From positions 1 to 20,113 of the forward strand of contig CAZNEZ010000045.1 of NCBI GenBank assembly GCA_964572475.1: 20,113 nucleotides of DNA. The letters run 5' to 3'. This document shows, piece by piece, positions 7,731 to 15,559 of this stretch (positions within the stretch are counted from its first letter, which is position 1; the number at the start of each line of letters is the position of its first letter). The stretch comes from CAZNEZ01 sp964572475 (GTDB taxonomy: Bacteria; Bacillota; Clostridia; Lachnospirales; Lachnospiraceae). Both the position numbers and the translations under genes were made by a program. The notes under the pieces were generated by a model. It saw only the letters and a list, made by a program, of their open reading frames with translations, did no database searches and was not told the origin of the DNA.

Positions 7731-7759
7731 TTGACAAATCATTTGCAGATTAGTAAAAT
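7731..7759 (+). promoter_or_regulatory. Sigma-A-type promoter for the TIM-barrel gene and downstream genes
   Basis: A perfect TTGACA (7731-7736), 17 nt, then TAAAAT (7754-7759, 5 of 6). The -35 begins 5 nt after the recJ stop codon. Transcription would start near 7766, only about 17 nt ahead of the ATG and almost at the AAGGAGG (7769-7775), leaving no room for a leader regulator. It probably drives the TIM-barrel gene, apt and relA. Confidence 0.75.
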
Positions 7760-7782
7760 AGAGGAATTAAGGAGGTGGATAT

Positions 7783-8622
7783 ATGCAGATTGGAATTAGA
7801 GCGCATGATATGGAAAAAGCTCCTATTGACAAATTAGTTGCAAATATCGCAAAAAAAGGATTTAGTGCAACGCAGTTAGCACTTAGCAAAGCTATAACAG
7901 ATTTTAATACAAGGACATGTGCAATGACTCCAGGATTGGCAATGTATCTTAGAAGAATATTCCTTGAGAATAATGTTGATGTGTCTGTATTAGGATGTTA
8001 CCTTAATCTAGGCAATCCAGATAAAGTTCAACTTGAAAAAGATATTAATATTTATAAAGCGCACATTAGATTTGCCGCTTTGCTTGGTTGCGGAGTAGTT
8101 GGAACTGAGACAGGGGCAGTTAATTCAGAATACAAATATGAAGAAGCAAATAAAAGTGAAGAGGCTTTGGAGATATTTGTTAGGAATTTAACACAGATAG
8201 TTGAATATGCTGAAAAGATGGGTGTGATTGTTGCAATAGAACCAGTTGCAAACCATATTGTATATGATATGAAGAGAGCAAGAAAAGTTCTTGATATAAT
8301 TGATTCACCTAATCTTCAACTGATATTTGATCCTGTGAATGTTATTACACCTGAGAATTATGGCAGGCAGGATGAGATTATCAGAGAAGCATTTGAATTA
8401 AATGGTGAAGAGATAGCAGTCATACATGCAAAAGATTTTATTGTAAATAAAGATGGTGGAATACAATCAGTTATTGCTGGTGAAGGCATGCTGAATTATG
8501 ATTTATTAATGTCATACATTGGAAATATGAAACCATTTATACATGTTTTGTTAGAAGATACTAATCCAGATAATGTGCTATTTGCACGTGATTTTGTAGA
8601 AAATAAATATAACGAACGCTGA
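7783..8622 (+). CDS. Xylose isomerase-like TIM-barrel protein (sugar phosphate isomerase/epimerase family)
   Basis: A 279-residue AP_endonuc_2/xylose-isomerase-like TIM barrel. The putative metal ligands sit at the ends of predicted strands: E153 in VAIEPV, D183 in LIFDPVN, H215 in VIHAKD and E258 in VLLEDT. HVLLEDTNP near the C terminus is typical of the sugar isomerase/epimerase group (IolE, hydroxypyruvate isomerase and relatives). It is complete, and starts at an ATG with an excellent AAGGAGG 7 nt upstream. It is 19 nt ahead of apt and so co-transcribed with a purine-salvage gene, but no adjacent sugar transporter, kinase or dehydrogenase indicates a substrate. A role as an isomerase, epimerase or AP-endonuclease-like hydrolase cannot be separated from sequence alone. 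Confidence 0.85.
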   Translation: MQIGIRAHDMEKAPIDKLVANIAKKGFSATQLALSKAITDFNTRTCAMTPGLAMYLRRIFLENNVDVSVLGCYLNLGNPDKVQLEKDINIYKAHIRFAALLGCGVVGTETGAVNSEYKYEEANKSEEALEIFVRNLTQIVEYAEKMGVIVAIEPVANHIVYDMKRARKVLDIIDSPNLQLIFDPVNVITPENYGRQDEIIREAFELNGEEIAVIHAKDFIVNKDGGIQSVIAGEGMLNYDLLMSYIGNMKPFIHVLLEDTNPDNVLFARDFVENKYNER

Positions 8623-8641
8623 TAAGCTGAAAGGAACAAAA

Positions 8642-9166
8642 ATGAAAAAAATAGAAGAATACGTAAGAACGATACCAGATTTCCCAGAAGAAGGAATAAT
8701 GTTTAGAGATGTAACTAGTGTGCTTCAAGACGCAGAGGGATTACATCTTGCAATTGACTCAATTCAGGAAAAGATTAGTGATTTGGATTTTGACGTTGTT
8801 GTAGGACCAGAGTCCAGAGGGTTTATTTTTGGTGTTCCTATTGCTTATAATAATAGGAAAGCATTTATACCAGTTAGAAAAAAGGGAAAATTGCCTTGTG
8901 AAACTGTTACAATGGACTATGCATTTGAATATGGTACAGCTACAATAGAAATGCATAAAGATTCGATTAAACCAGGACAAAAAGTTCTTATTGTAGATGA
9001 TCTTATTGCTACAGGTGGTACAATAGAAGCAATTATTAAACTTATAGAAGGACTTGGTGGCGAAGTAGTTGGAATAGCATTTTTAATGGAGCTTGCAGGT
9101 CTAAAAGGAAGAGAAAAGCTTGAAGGATACAGAGTTGAGTCTGTAATTTGTTACGACGGTAAATAA
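8642..9166 (+). CDS. apt: Adenine phosphoribosyltransferase
   Basis: A 174-residue cytosolic type I phosphoribosyltransferase that converts adenine plus PRPP to AMP and pyrophosphate. The PRPP-binding loop is VLIVDDLIATGGT at 115-127. The upstream PESRGFIFG (56-64) and the N-terminal IPDFPEEGIMFRDVT (11-25) are hallmarks of Apt rather than of Hpt or Xpt. Length is typical (about 170-180). The ATG lies 19 nt after the TIM-barrel stop, with AAAGGA at 8631-8636. relA follows 54 nt later. The apt-relA pairing is common in Firmicutes and links purine salvage to the (p)ppGpp pool. Confidence 0.96.
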   Translation: MKKIEEYVRTIPDFPEEGIMFRDVTSVLQDAEGLHLAIDSIQEKISDLDFDVVVGPESRGFIFGVPIAYNNRKAFIPVRKKGKLPCETVTMDYAFEYGTATIEMHKDSIKPGQKVLIVDDLIATGGTIEAIIKLIEGLGGEVVGIAFLMELAGLKGREKLEGYRVESVICYDGK

Positions 9167-9220
9167 ACTAATAAGAAGCTTCAACAGAATACCAAATAGA
9201 AAACTAAAGGAGTTGTTTGT

Positions 9221-11515
9221 ATGGCTAACGAAACATTCCCAGATATCAATGACAGTCTAGAAGAGACATTATTAAAAGCGCCTGATGAATATGAGAATCC
9301 ACAGGCACTTTATGACCAATTGATAGAACAGATAAATAAATATCATCCTTCTACTGATTTTTCACAGATTAGAAGGGCATATAATATTGCATATGAAGCT
9401 CACAAAGACCAAAAAAGACGTTCGGGAGAGCCATACATTATCCATCCAGTATCAGTAGCTATTATTCTGGCTGAACTAGAGCTAGATAAAGAAACTATTA
9501 TTGCTGGAATACTCCATGATGTAGTTGAAGATACGGTACTTACATTAGCGGAGATATCTGATGAATTTGGAGATGAAGTTGCGCTTTTAGTTGATGGTGT
9601 AACAAAGTTAACACAGTTATCATACTCTAAGGACAAAGTTGAGATACAGGCAGAGAATCTTAGAAAGATGTTTCTTGCTATGGCTAAGGATATTAGAGTT
9701 ATTCTTATTAAACTTGCGGATAGACTTCACAATATGAGGACAATGGAGTATCAGACGCCAATTAAACAGATAGAGAAGTCTAGGGAGACTATGGATATTT
9801 ATGCACCTATTGCCAATAGGCTTGGTATATCCAAAATTAAAATAGAGTTAGATGATTTATCTATTAAGTTTCTTGAACCAGACATATATAAAGAACTGGA
9901 ATATAAGAGAAATGTTGTATTAGCTTCAGGTGAGTCGCTGGTAAAGGACCTTGTTGCAGATATTTCAGAATATGTAAAATCTTCAGATATTGATGCAATT
10001 GTATATGGCAGAATGAAGCATATATTTAGTATATATAAAAAGATGGTTAATCAGAATAAGACATTTGAACAGATATTGGATCTTTTTGCAGTAAGAATTA
10101 TTGTAGATTCAGTAAAAGATTGTTATGCAGTTTTAGGCTTAATTCATGAAAAATATAAACCAATTCCAGGAAGATTTAAAGATTATATTGCAATGCCAAA
10201 GCCTAATATGTACCAGTCATTACATTCAACACTGATTGGACCATCAGGACAGCCTTTTGAAATCCAGATTAGAACAATGGAGATGCATAAGACGGCTGAA
10301 TTTGGTATTGCAGCGCATTGGAAATACAAAGAAGATCCTAATGGTCGTAATACCCCTGATACAGAAGAAGAGAAACTTAGCTGGTTGAGACAGATTCTTG
10401 AATGGCAGAGAGATATGTCTGATAATAGAGAATTTATGAGCCTGCTTAAGAGTGACCTTGATTTATTCTCTGAAAATGTATATTGCTTTACTCCATCTGG
10501 CGATGTTAAGAACCTTCCTAATGGCTCAACCCCTATTGATTTTGCATATAGTATTCATAGTGCAGTTGGTAACAAGATGGTAGGAGCCAGAGTTAATGGC
10601 AAGATGGTTACAATTGATTATATTATTCAAAATGGAGATAGAATAGAAGTAATTACTTCACAAAATTCAAAAGGACCTAGTAGAGACTGGCTTAATATAG
10701 TTAAGAGTACACAGGCTAAGAATAAGATTAATCAATGGTTTAAGACAGAGCTAAAAGAAGATAATATAATAAAAGGCAAAGATTTAATTGATAAATATTG
10801 TAAATCAAAAGGTATTACATTAAGTGACCTTACAAAGCCTGATTTTATGGAAAAAGTTATTCGTAAATACGGATTTATGAATTGGGATGCAGTTCTTGCT
10901 GCTATAGGTCATGGTGGTCTTAAAGAAGGTCAGATTGTTAATAAATTAATTGAAGAGTATGAAAAGAAGAATAAGAAGATTGTAAATGATGCTGAAATTC
11001 TTGCCGAGATAGAGGAAGCCAAATCTAAGGAAGCTAAACCAATTAAGAATAGTGGCGGAATTATGGTTAAAGGAATTCACGATGTAGCAGTCAGATTTTC
11101 AAAATGCTGCAATCCTGTGCCAGGTGACGAGATAGTTGGCTTCGTAACTAGAGGACGAGGAGTTTCTATTCATAGAACTGACTGTATTAATGTTATTAAT
11201 CTTCCAGAGATAGAGAGAGCAAGATTGATTGATGCAGAGTGGCAGGGAGAAGTTATAGAGCAGAAAACAGGCGAGAAGTATGTAGCGGAGATTAAGATAT
11301 ATGCAAATAATAGAACAGGTTTACTTGCTGATATTTCTAAAGTATTTACAGAAAAGGATATTGATGTAAGAAGTCTGAACAGTAGAACAAGCAAGCAGGG
11401 CATTGCAACTATTTCCATGTCATTTTTGATATCAAGCAAGGATAGTTTGATTAAGATATCAGAAAAGCTTCGTAATATTGAAAGTATTATAGATATTGAA
11501 AGGACAACTGGCTGA
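9221..11515 (+). CDS. relA: Bifunctional (p)ppGpp synthetase/hydrolase, RelA/SpoT (Rel)
   Basis: A 764-residue long RSH enzyme that makes and degrades (p)ppGpp for the stringent response. The hydrolase HD domain has H75, the catalytic HDVVED at 99-104 and LADRLHN at 165-171. The synthetase domain has VRIIVD (291-296) and GRFKDYIAMPKPNMYQSLH (317-335). The RFKD form of the RxKD motif is the type seen in bifunctional enzymes, whereas synthetase-only RelA has ExDD. A TGS domain covers about 415-478, followed by helical and Cys/His regions (CC at 629-630, H651, C655) and an ACT domain at about 688-760. AAAGGAG lies 8 nt before the ATG. The stop overlaps the next start (TGATG), implying translational coupling. 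Confidence 0.96.
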   Translation: MANETFPDINDSLEETLLKAPDEYENPQALYDQLIEQINKYHPSTDFSQIRRAYNIAYEAHKDQKRRSGEPYIIHPVSVAIILAELELDKETIIAGILHDVVEDTVLTLAEISDEFGDEVALLVDGVTKLTQLSYSKDKVEIQAENLRKMFLAMAKDIRVILIKLADRLHNMRTMEYQTPIKQIEKSRETMDIYAPIANRLGISKIKIELDDLSIKFLEPDIYKELEYKRNVVLASGESLVKDLVADISEYVKSSDIDAIVYGRMKHIFSIYKKMVNQNKTFEQILDLFAVRIIVDSVKDCYAVLGLIHEKYKPIPGRFKDYIAMPKPNMYQSLHSTLIGPSGQPFEIQIRTMEMHKTAEFGIAAHWKYKEDPNGRNTPDTEEEKLSWLRQILEWQRDMSDNREFMSLLKSDLDLFSENVYCFTPSGDVKNLPNGSTPIDFAYSIHSAVGNKMVGARVNGKMVTIDYIIQNGDRIEVITSQNSKGPSRDWLNIVKSTQAKNKINQWFKTELKEDNIIKGKDLIDKYCKSKGITLSDLTKPDFMEKVIRKYGFMNWDAVLAAIGHGGLKEGQIVNKLIEEYEKKNKKIVNDAEILAEIEEAKSKEAKPIKNSGGIMVKGIHDVAVRFSKCCNPVPGDEIVGFVTRGRGVSIHRTDCINVINLPEIERARLIDAEWQGEVIEQKTGEKYVAEIKIYANNRTGLLADISKVFTEKDIDVRSLNSRTSKQGIATISMSFLISSKDSLIKISEKLRNIESIIDIERTTG

Positions 11516-12135
11516 TGAGTAAAGTGATTATAAAACAACTCATGTTAGGTATGATACAAACCAATACCTACATAGTATATGATGATGAGAAAAAAATGGC
11601 AGTTGTTATTGATCCAGCCGATGAGGCAGGAAAAATTATTAAATTGTTAGAAGATAATGAACTTAAGATGGCAGCAGTACTATTGACACATGGACATTTT
11701 GATCATATAGGAGCAGTAGATGCACTAAGAACAGAATATGGTATGCCTGTTTATGCTTATGCTTTAGAACAGAACACATTAGAATCACCTGAGATTAATC
11801 TCTCACCCATGATATCTAAAAATATATCAATTAAAGCGGATAAATATGTTAATGATAATCAAATAATTAATATTGGTGATATGAAAATTAAAGTTATTTA
11901 TACACCTGGACATACAATCGGAAGCTGCTGCTATTATATAGAAAGTGAAGAGATACTTTTTAGTGGAGACACATTATTTGCAATCTCACATGGGCGTACA
12001 GATTTTCCAACGGGTAGCCAAAGCAGCATCATACATTCTATACAAGATAAACTATTAAAACTTTCAGATAATGTTAAAGTATTTCCAGGACACGATATGC
12101 AGACAACTATCGGAGACGAGAGAGGATTTTATTAA
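11515..12135 (+). CDS. Metallo-beta-lactamase fold hydrolase (glyoxalase II-like)
   Basis: A 206-residue small MBL-fold hydrolase. The dinuclear metal site is complete: THGHFDH at 58-64 (H59, H61, D63, H64), PGHT with H133, SGDTLF with D152, and PGHD with H193. GRTDFPTG (160-167) is typical of the YcbL/glyoxalase II-like group. It lacks the extra C-terminal domain of true GloB, and the substrate is unknown (thioester hydrolysis is a reasonable family-based guess). Start and stop both overlap neighbours by a single base (TGATG with relA, TAATG with hemZ), so it is translated as part of a tightly coupled relA-MBL-hemZ unit. Confidence 0.92.
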   Translation: MSKVIIKQLMLGMIQTNTYIVYDDEKKMAVVIDPADEAGKIIKLLEDNELKMAAVLLTHGHFDHIGAVDALRTEYGMPVYAYALEQNTLESPEINLSPMISKNISIKADKYVNDNQIINIGDMKIKVIYTPGHTIGSCCYYIESEEILFSGDTLFAISHGRTDFPTGSQSSIIHSIQDKLLKLSDNVKVFPGHDMQTTIGDERGFY

Positions 12136-13613
12136 TGATACTTATAGATTTAGATGATAGTAGTTTTATATATGATATTACAACATTAGTAAAAGAATTT
12201 TTTCCTAAACAGGAGATTACAACAGATTTATCAGAAACATGTGAATTTAAGCTTGTGGCAGAATGTTTTAATATAATTCATATGTCTTTGTACAAAAAAT
12301 CATCAGAAATGTTTGAACTAGTATCAGAGATTAGTGAAGAACATGAGATAGTGAGCGATAGAAAAGAAAGAAAAAATATACTTAAGAGGACATTATATAG
12401 ATTATTGTCAGAGTATACTCACAGGAAATTACCATGGGGAACACTTACAGGTATTAGACCAGTTAAAATTCCTGTTCATATGATAGAGGAAGGGAAAAGT
12501 ATTGAAGAGATAAGAGAATATCTTAAAGATACTTATTATATCTCTGAAGAAAAGAATGATTTAAGTATTGAGATAGCAAAGACAGAGACAAGAATAATGG
12601 AAGATATAAATTACCGCAATGGATACAGTGTATATATTGGAATTCCGTTTTGTCCAAGTACCTGTCTATACTGCTCGTTTACATCTTATCCGATTAGTTT
12701 ATATAGAGAAAAAGTAGATAAGTATATAGATGCGTTATCTAAAGAAATAGAATATACCAGTAAAGCCCTTGATTCTAAAATACTTAATTCCATCTATATT
12801 GGTGGTGGAACACCGACAACACTTGAAGCGAACCAGCTTGACAGATTACTGACTAAGGTAAGAGAGAAATTTGATTTTACAAATGTTAAGGAATTTACAG
12901 TTGAAGCAGGTAGACCGGATAGCATTACAAGAGAAAAATTAGAGGTATTAAAAAAACATAATGTATCACGAATATCAATTAATCCACAGACTATGAAGCA
13001 GGAAACACTTGATATAATAGGAAGAAAACATACGGTTTCACAGGTGATAGAAGCTTATGAACTAGCTAGAAGTCTTGGATTTGATAATATTAATATGGAT
13101 TTCATTGTAGGGCTTCCGGGCGAAGATATTGAAGATGTCAGAGCGACTATGGAGAAGACAATGCAGTTAAAACCAGATAGTATAACGGTACATTCATTAG
13201 CATTAAAGAGAGCGGCCAGACTTAATATATTTAAGGAGCATTACGAAAATTATTCATTTGAGAATAATCTTTCTATAATGGAACTGACAAGAGAATATGC
13301 TGATAAAATGGGATTAAAGCCATATTATTTATATCGCCAGAAGAATATGGCAGGTAATATGGAGAATGTGGGATATGCAAGAGAAGGTTGTGAGGGAATC
13401 TATAATATGCTTATTATGGAAGAAAAACAAACCATATTGGCACTTGGAGCTGGTGCAAGCAGCAAGATGGTATTCCCAGATGGTGAACGCATTGAGAGAG
13501 TTGAAAATGTTAAAAATGTAGATATCTATATTGATAAAGTTGATGAAATGATTGAAAGAAAGAGAAGCTTTTTAGCTCAGAATAGGCAGATTAATGGAGA
13601 AACAATTGAATGA
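12135..13613 (+). CDS. hemZ: HemZ-type radical SAM protein (coproporphyrinogen dehydrogenase annotation)
   Basis: A 492-residue radical SAM protein of the HemN/HemW/HemZ family. An N-terminal region of about 160 residues precedes the core, as in HemZ of Bacillus and clostridia. The SAM cluster motif CX3CX2C is C173, C177 and C180 within GIPFCPSTCLYCSF. GGGTP is at 223-227, and PDSITVHSLALKR (347-359) and the HemN C-terminal region (about 385-480) follow. HemZ is annotated as oxygen-independent coproporphyrinogen III oxidase, but no other tetrapyrrole gene is in the window, so the substrate is uncertain. The start overlaps the upstream stop by one base (TAATG), and the 3' end overlaps the HD-GYP gene by 20 nt. 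Confidence 0.9.
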   Translation: MILIDLDDSSFIYDITTLVKEFFPKQEITTDLSETCEFKLVAECFNIIHMSLYKKSSEMFELVSEISEEHEIVSDRKERKNILKRTLYRLLSEYTHRKLPWGTLTGIRPVKIPVHMIEEGKSIEEIREYLKDTYYISEEKNDLSIEIAKTETRIMEDINYRNGYSVYIGIPFCPSTCLYCSFTSYPISLYREKVDKYIDALSKEIEYTSKALDSKILNSIYIGGGTPTTLEANQLDRLLTKVREKFDFTNVKEFTVEAGRPDSITREKLEVLKKHNVSRISINPQTMKQETLDIIGRKHTVSQVIEAYELARSLGFDNINMDFIVGLPGEDIEDVRATMEKTMQLKPDSITVHSLALKRAARLNIFKEHYENYSFENNLSIMELTREYADKMGLKPYYLYRQKNMAGNMENVGYAREGCEGIYNMLIMEEKQTILALGAGASSKMVFPDGERIERVENVKNVDIYIDKVDEMIERKRSFLAQNRQINGETIE

Positions 13614-14217
13614 GGAACATTTAGAAAGTGATATGTTTCTTGATATTATAAATGAAGATTTTCCAGATGCAGTACAGCATGGAATGAATGTAAGCAATAT
13701 GGCAAAGCTTATTTCTAAAGAGTTGGGACTTAGTGAAGAGTTTACATATGAGCTTTCTATAGCTGGAATGCTGCATGATATTGGAAAGATAAAACTTGCT
13801 TCCTACCTATATGGAAGACGTGAGAATACCCTGCATATTGAAGAGATGAAATATATGAGAATGCATTCTCAATTAAGCTATGATATCTTAAAGGATAGAG
13901 GATTCTCGGATACGGTACTTGAAAGCGTGCTATATCATCATGAGAATTTTGACGGTTCAGGATATCCGCAGAACCTTAAAGGAGAAGATATACCTATGGG
14001 AGCCAGGATAATAAGGGTGTGTGATGTATTTGCAGCCTTGATATCTAAAAGACCTTATAGAGATGCATTTGATAGTAATACAGCATTTGAACTTATGATA
14101 GATGAAGTTAAAAATTTTGATATGTCAGTCTTTTTGGCCTTTCAGAGAGTAACACATTCTGTAGATTTAGATAAATTATTAAGTAAAAAAATAGAATGTA
14201 TTTTCAATAAGGTATAG
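13594..14217 (+). CDS. HD-GYP domain phosphohydrolase
   Basis: A 207-residue stand-alone HD-GYP protein. The HD pair and following lysine appear in HDIGK (61-65). H91 and the HH of HHENFDGSGYP (115-125) supply further metal ligands and the GYP signature. IPMGARIIRVCDVFAALIS (133-151) and KRPYR match the conserved C-terminal part, with D144. The family degrades cyclic dinucleotides, classically c-di-GMP, though some members act on other nucleotides. No receiver, PAS or membrane domain is attached. The ATG at 13594 lies inside hemZ with only a weak upstream AGG; a later in-frame ATG at 13633 is a possible alternative start. The 20-nt overlap suggests coupling to hemZ. Confidence 0.87.
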   Translation: MEKQLNEEHLESDMFLDIINEDFPDAVQHGMNVSNMAKLISKELGLSEEFTYELSIAGMLHDIGKIKLASYLYGRRENTLHIEEMKYMRMHSQLSYDILKDRGFSDTVLESVLYHHENFDGSGYPQNLKGEDIPMGARIIRVCDVFAALISKRPYRDAFDSNTAFELMIDEVKNFDMSVFLAFQRVTHSVDLDKLLSKKIECIFNKV

Positions 14218-14243
14218 ACATATATCACAAAAGAATGTAAAAT
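14215..14243 (+). promoter_or_regulatory. Promoter of hisS-aspS overlapping the HD-GYP stop codon
   Basis: TAGACA (14215-14220, 5 of 6), 17 nt, TAAAAT (14238-14243, 5 of 6), preceded by TG. The first three bases of the -35 are the TAG stop of the upstream gene. Transcription would start near 14250, leaving about 28 nt before the hisS ATG. That is too short for a T-box leader. Confidence 0.6.
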
Positions 14244-14277
14244 CGAAAAAAGATAAAGCTAAGAATAGGAGATTGAA

Positions 14278-15537
14278 ATGGCATTAAGTAAAAAACCAGT
14301 AACAGGAATGAAAGATATATTACCTGCTGAGATGCAGATAAGAGATTATGTAATCAGCATAGTTAAAGAAACATATGCTAAGTTTGGCTTCACATCAATA
14401 GAGACACCATGTATGGAGAATATTGCTAACCTTAGTAGCAAGCAGGGTGGAGAGAACGAAAAACTTATTTTTAAGGTATTAAAAAGAGGAGAAAAACTGA
14501 ATCTTTCTACTGCACAGTCAGATGATGACTTAGTTGATTGTGGACTAAGATATGACCTTACAGTTCCACTTGTTCGTTTTTATTCTAATAATGCTAATCA
14601 ATTACCATCACCTTTTAAAGCACTACAGATTGGTAGTGTATGGAGAGCTGATAGACCACAGAAAGGTCGTTTTCGTCAGTTTATGCAGTGTGATATAGAT
14701 ATTCTTGGAGAACCAACTAATCTTGCAGAAATAGAACTAATACTTGCAACAACAACAACATTAGGCAAACTTGGATTTAAGAATTTCAAAGTCAGAGTTA
14801 ACGAGAGAAGAATTTTAAAGTCAATGGCGGCTTATAGTGGATTTCCTGAAGAAAGGTTTGACCTTGTATTTATTATTCTTGATAAGATGGATAAAATTGG
14901 AATTGATGGTGTTGCCAATGAGCTTATAGAAGCAGGATTTGGACAAGCAAGCGTTGATAAATATCTTGAATTATTTAAAGGATTAGAAGCAGCAGATAAT
15001 TCTATTGCATTTTTGGCAGATAAGCTTGAAGGAGTACTTGATACTGAAGTTAAGGATAGTCTTGCAGAGATTATGGATAGCGTAAAGGCTACAGCATCAT
15101 CAGATTTTGAAATTATATTTGACCCTACTCTTGTCAGGGGAATGTCATATTATACAGGTACTATCTTTGAAATAGAGATGCCAGAGTTTGGAAGTAGTGT
15201 TGCTGGTGGCGGAAGATATGATAAGATGGTTGGAAAATTCACTGGAAATGATATTCCTGCATGTGGATTCTCAATTGGATTTGAAAGAATTATAACTATT
15301 TTACTTGATAATGGATTCAAGATTCCAACACAGAATAAAAAAGTAGTATTTTTGATAGAAAAAGGTGTTGCCAATGAAGAGTTATGCAGTGTAATAGCGG
15401 CAGCACAGGAAGCTAGAAAAGATGGTACGCAGGTTCTTGTAGCCAGAATGAACAAGAATAAGAAGTTCCAAAAAGAACAGTTAGAATTAGAAGGATATAC
15501 AGAATTCAAAGAATTCTATAAGAATCCATTAAAATAA
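14278..15537 (+). CDS. hisS: Histidyl-tRNA synthetase
   Basis: A 419-residue class II synthetase that charges tRNA-His. Landmarks in order: KPVTGMKDILPAE near the N terminus, DLTVPLVRF (93-101), motif 2 with VWRADRPQKGRFRQFMQCD (121-139), the histidine-specific RGMSYYTG (287-294), AGGGRYD (309-315) and motif 3 ACGFSIGFERI (328-338). An anticodon-binding domain occupies about 352-415. Length is typical for bacterial HisRS. The ATG has AGGAG 6 nt upstream and a dedicated promoter. aspS follows in the same orientation, the usual Firmicutes pairing. Nothing in the gene looks unusual. Confidence 0.97.
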   Translation: MALSKKPVTGMKDILPAEMQIRDYVISIVKETYAKFGFTSIETPCMENIANLSSKQGGENEKLIFKVLKRGEKLNLSTAQSDDDLVDCGLRYDLTVPLVRFYSNNANQLPSPFKALQIGSVWRADRPQKGRFRQFMQCDIDILGEPTNLAEIELILATTTTLGKLGFKNFKVRVNERRILKSMAAYSGFPEERFDLVFIILDKMDKIGIDGVANELIEAGFGQASVDKYLELFKGLEAADNSIAFLADKLEGVLDTEVKDSLAEIMDSVKATASSDFEIIFDPTLVRGMSYYTGTIFEIEMPEFGSSVAGGGRYDKMVGKFTGNDIPACGFSIGFERIITILLDNGFKIPTQNKKVVFLIEKGVANEELCSVIAAAQEARKDGTQVLVARMNKNKKFQKEQLELEGYTEFKEFYKNPLK

Positions 15538-15559
15538 TAGCGTAGAAATGAGGATTATT

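Noticed and set aside
7726..7782. A riboswitch or leader regulator ahead of the TIM-barrel gene
   Set aside because: The promoter leaves only about 17 nt before the start codon.
11170..11538. A 122-codon leftward frame antisense to the end of relA
   Set aside because: It is a shadow of a strongly conserved coding region (ACT domain), with no promoter or ribosome binding site.
15150..15509. A 119-codon leftward frame antisense to hisS
   Set aside because: It lies wholly opposite the conserved HisRS motif 3 and anticodon-binding region and has no recognisable protein features.
15548..15559. Upstream ATG of aspS adding four residues
   Set aside because: Its upstream sequence lacks a ribosome binding site, whereas GAGG is well placed for the ATG at 15560.
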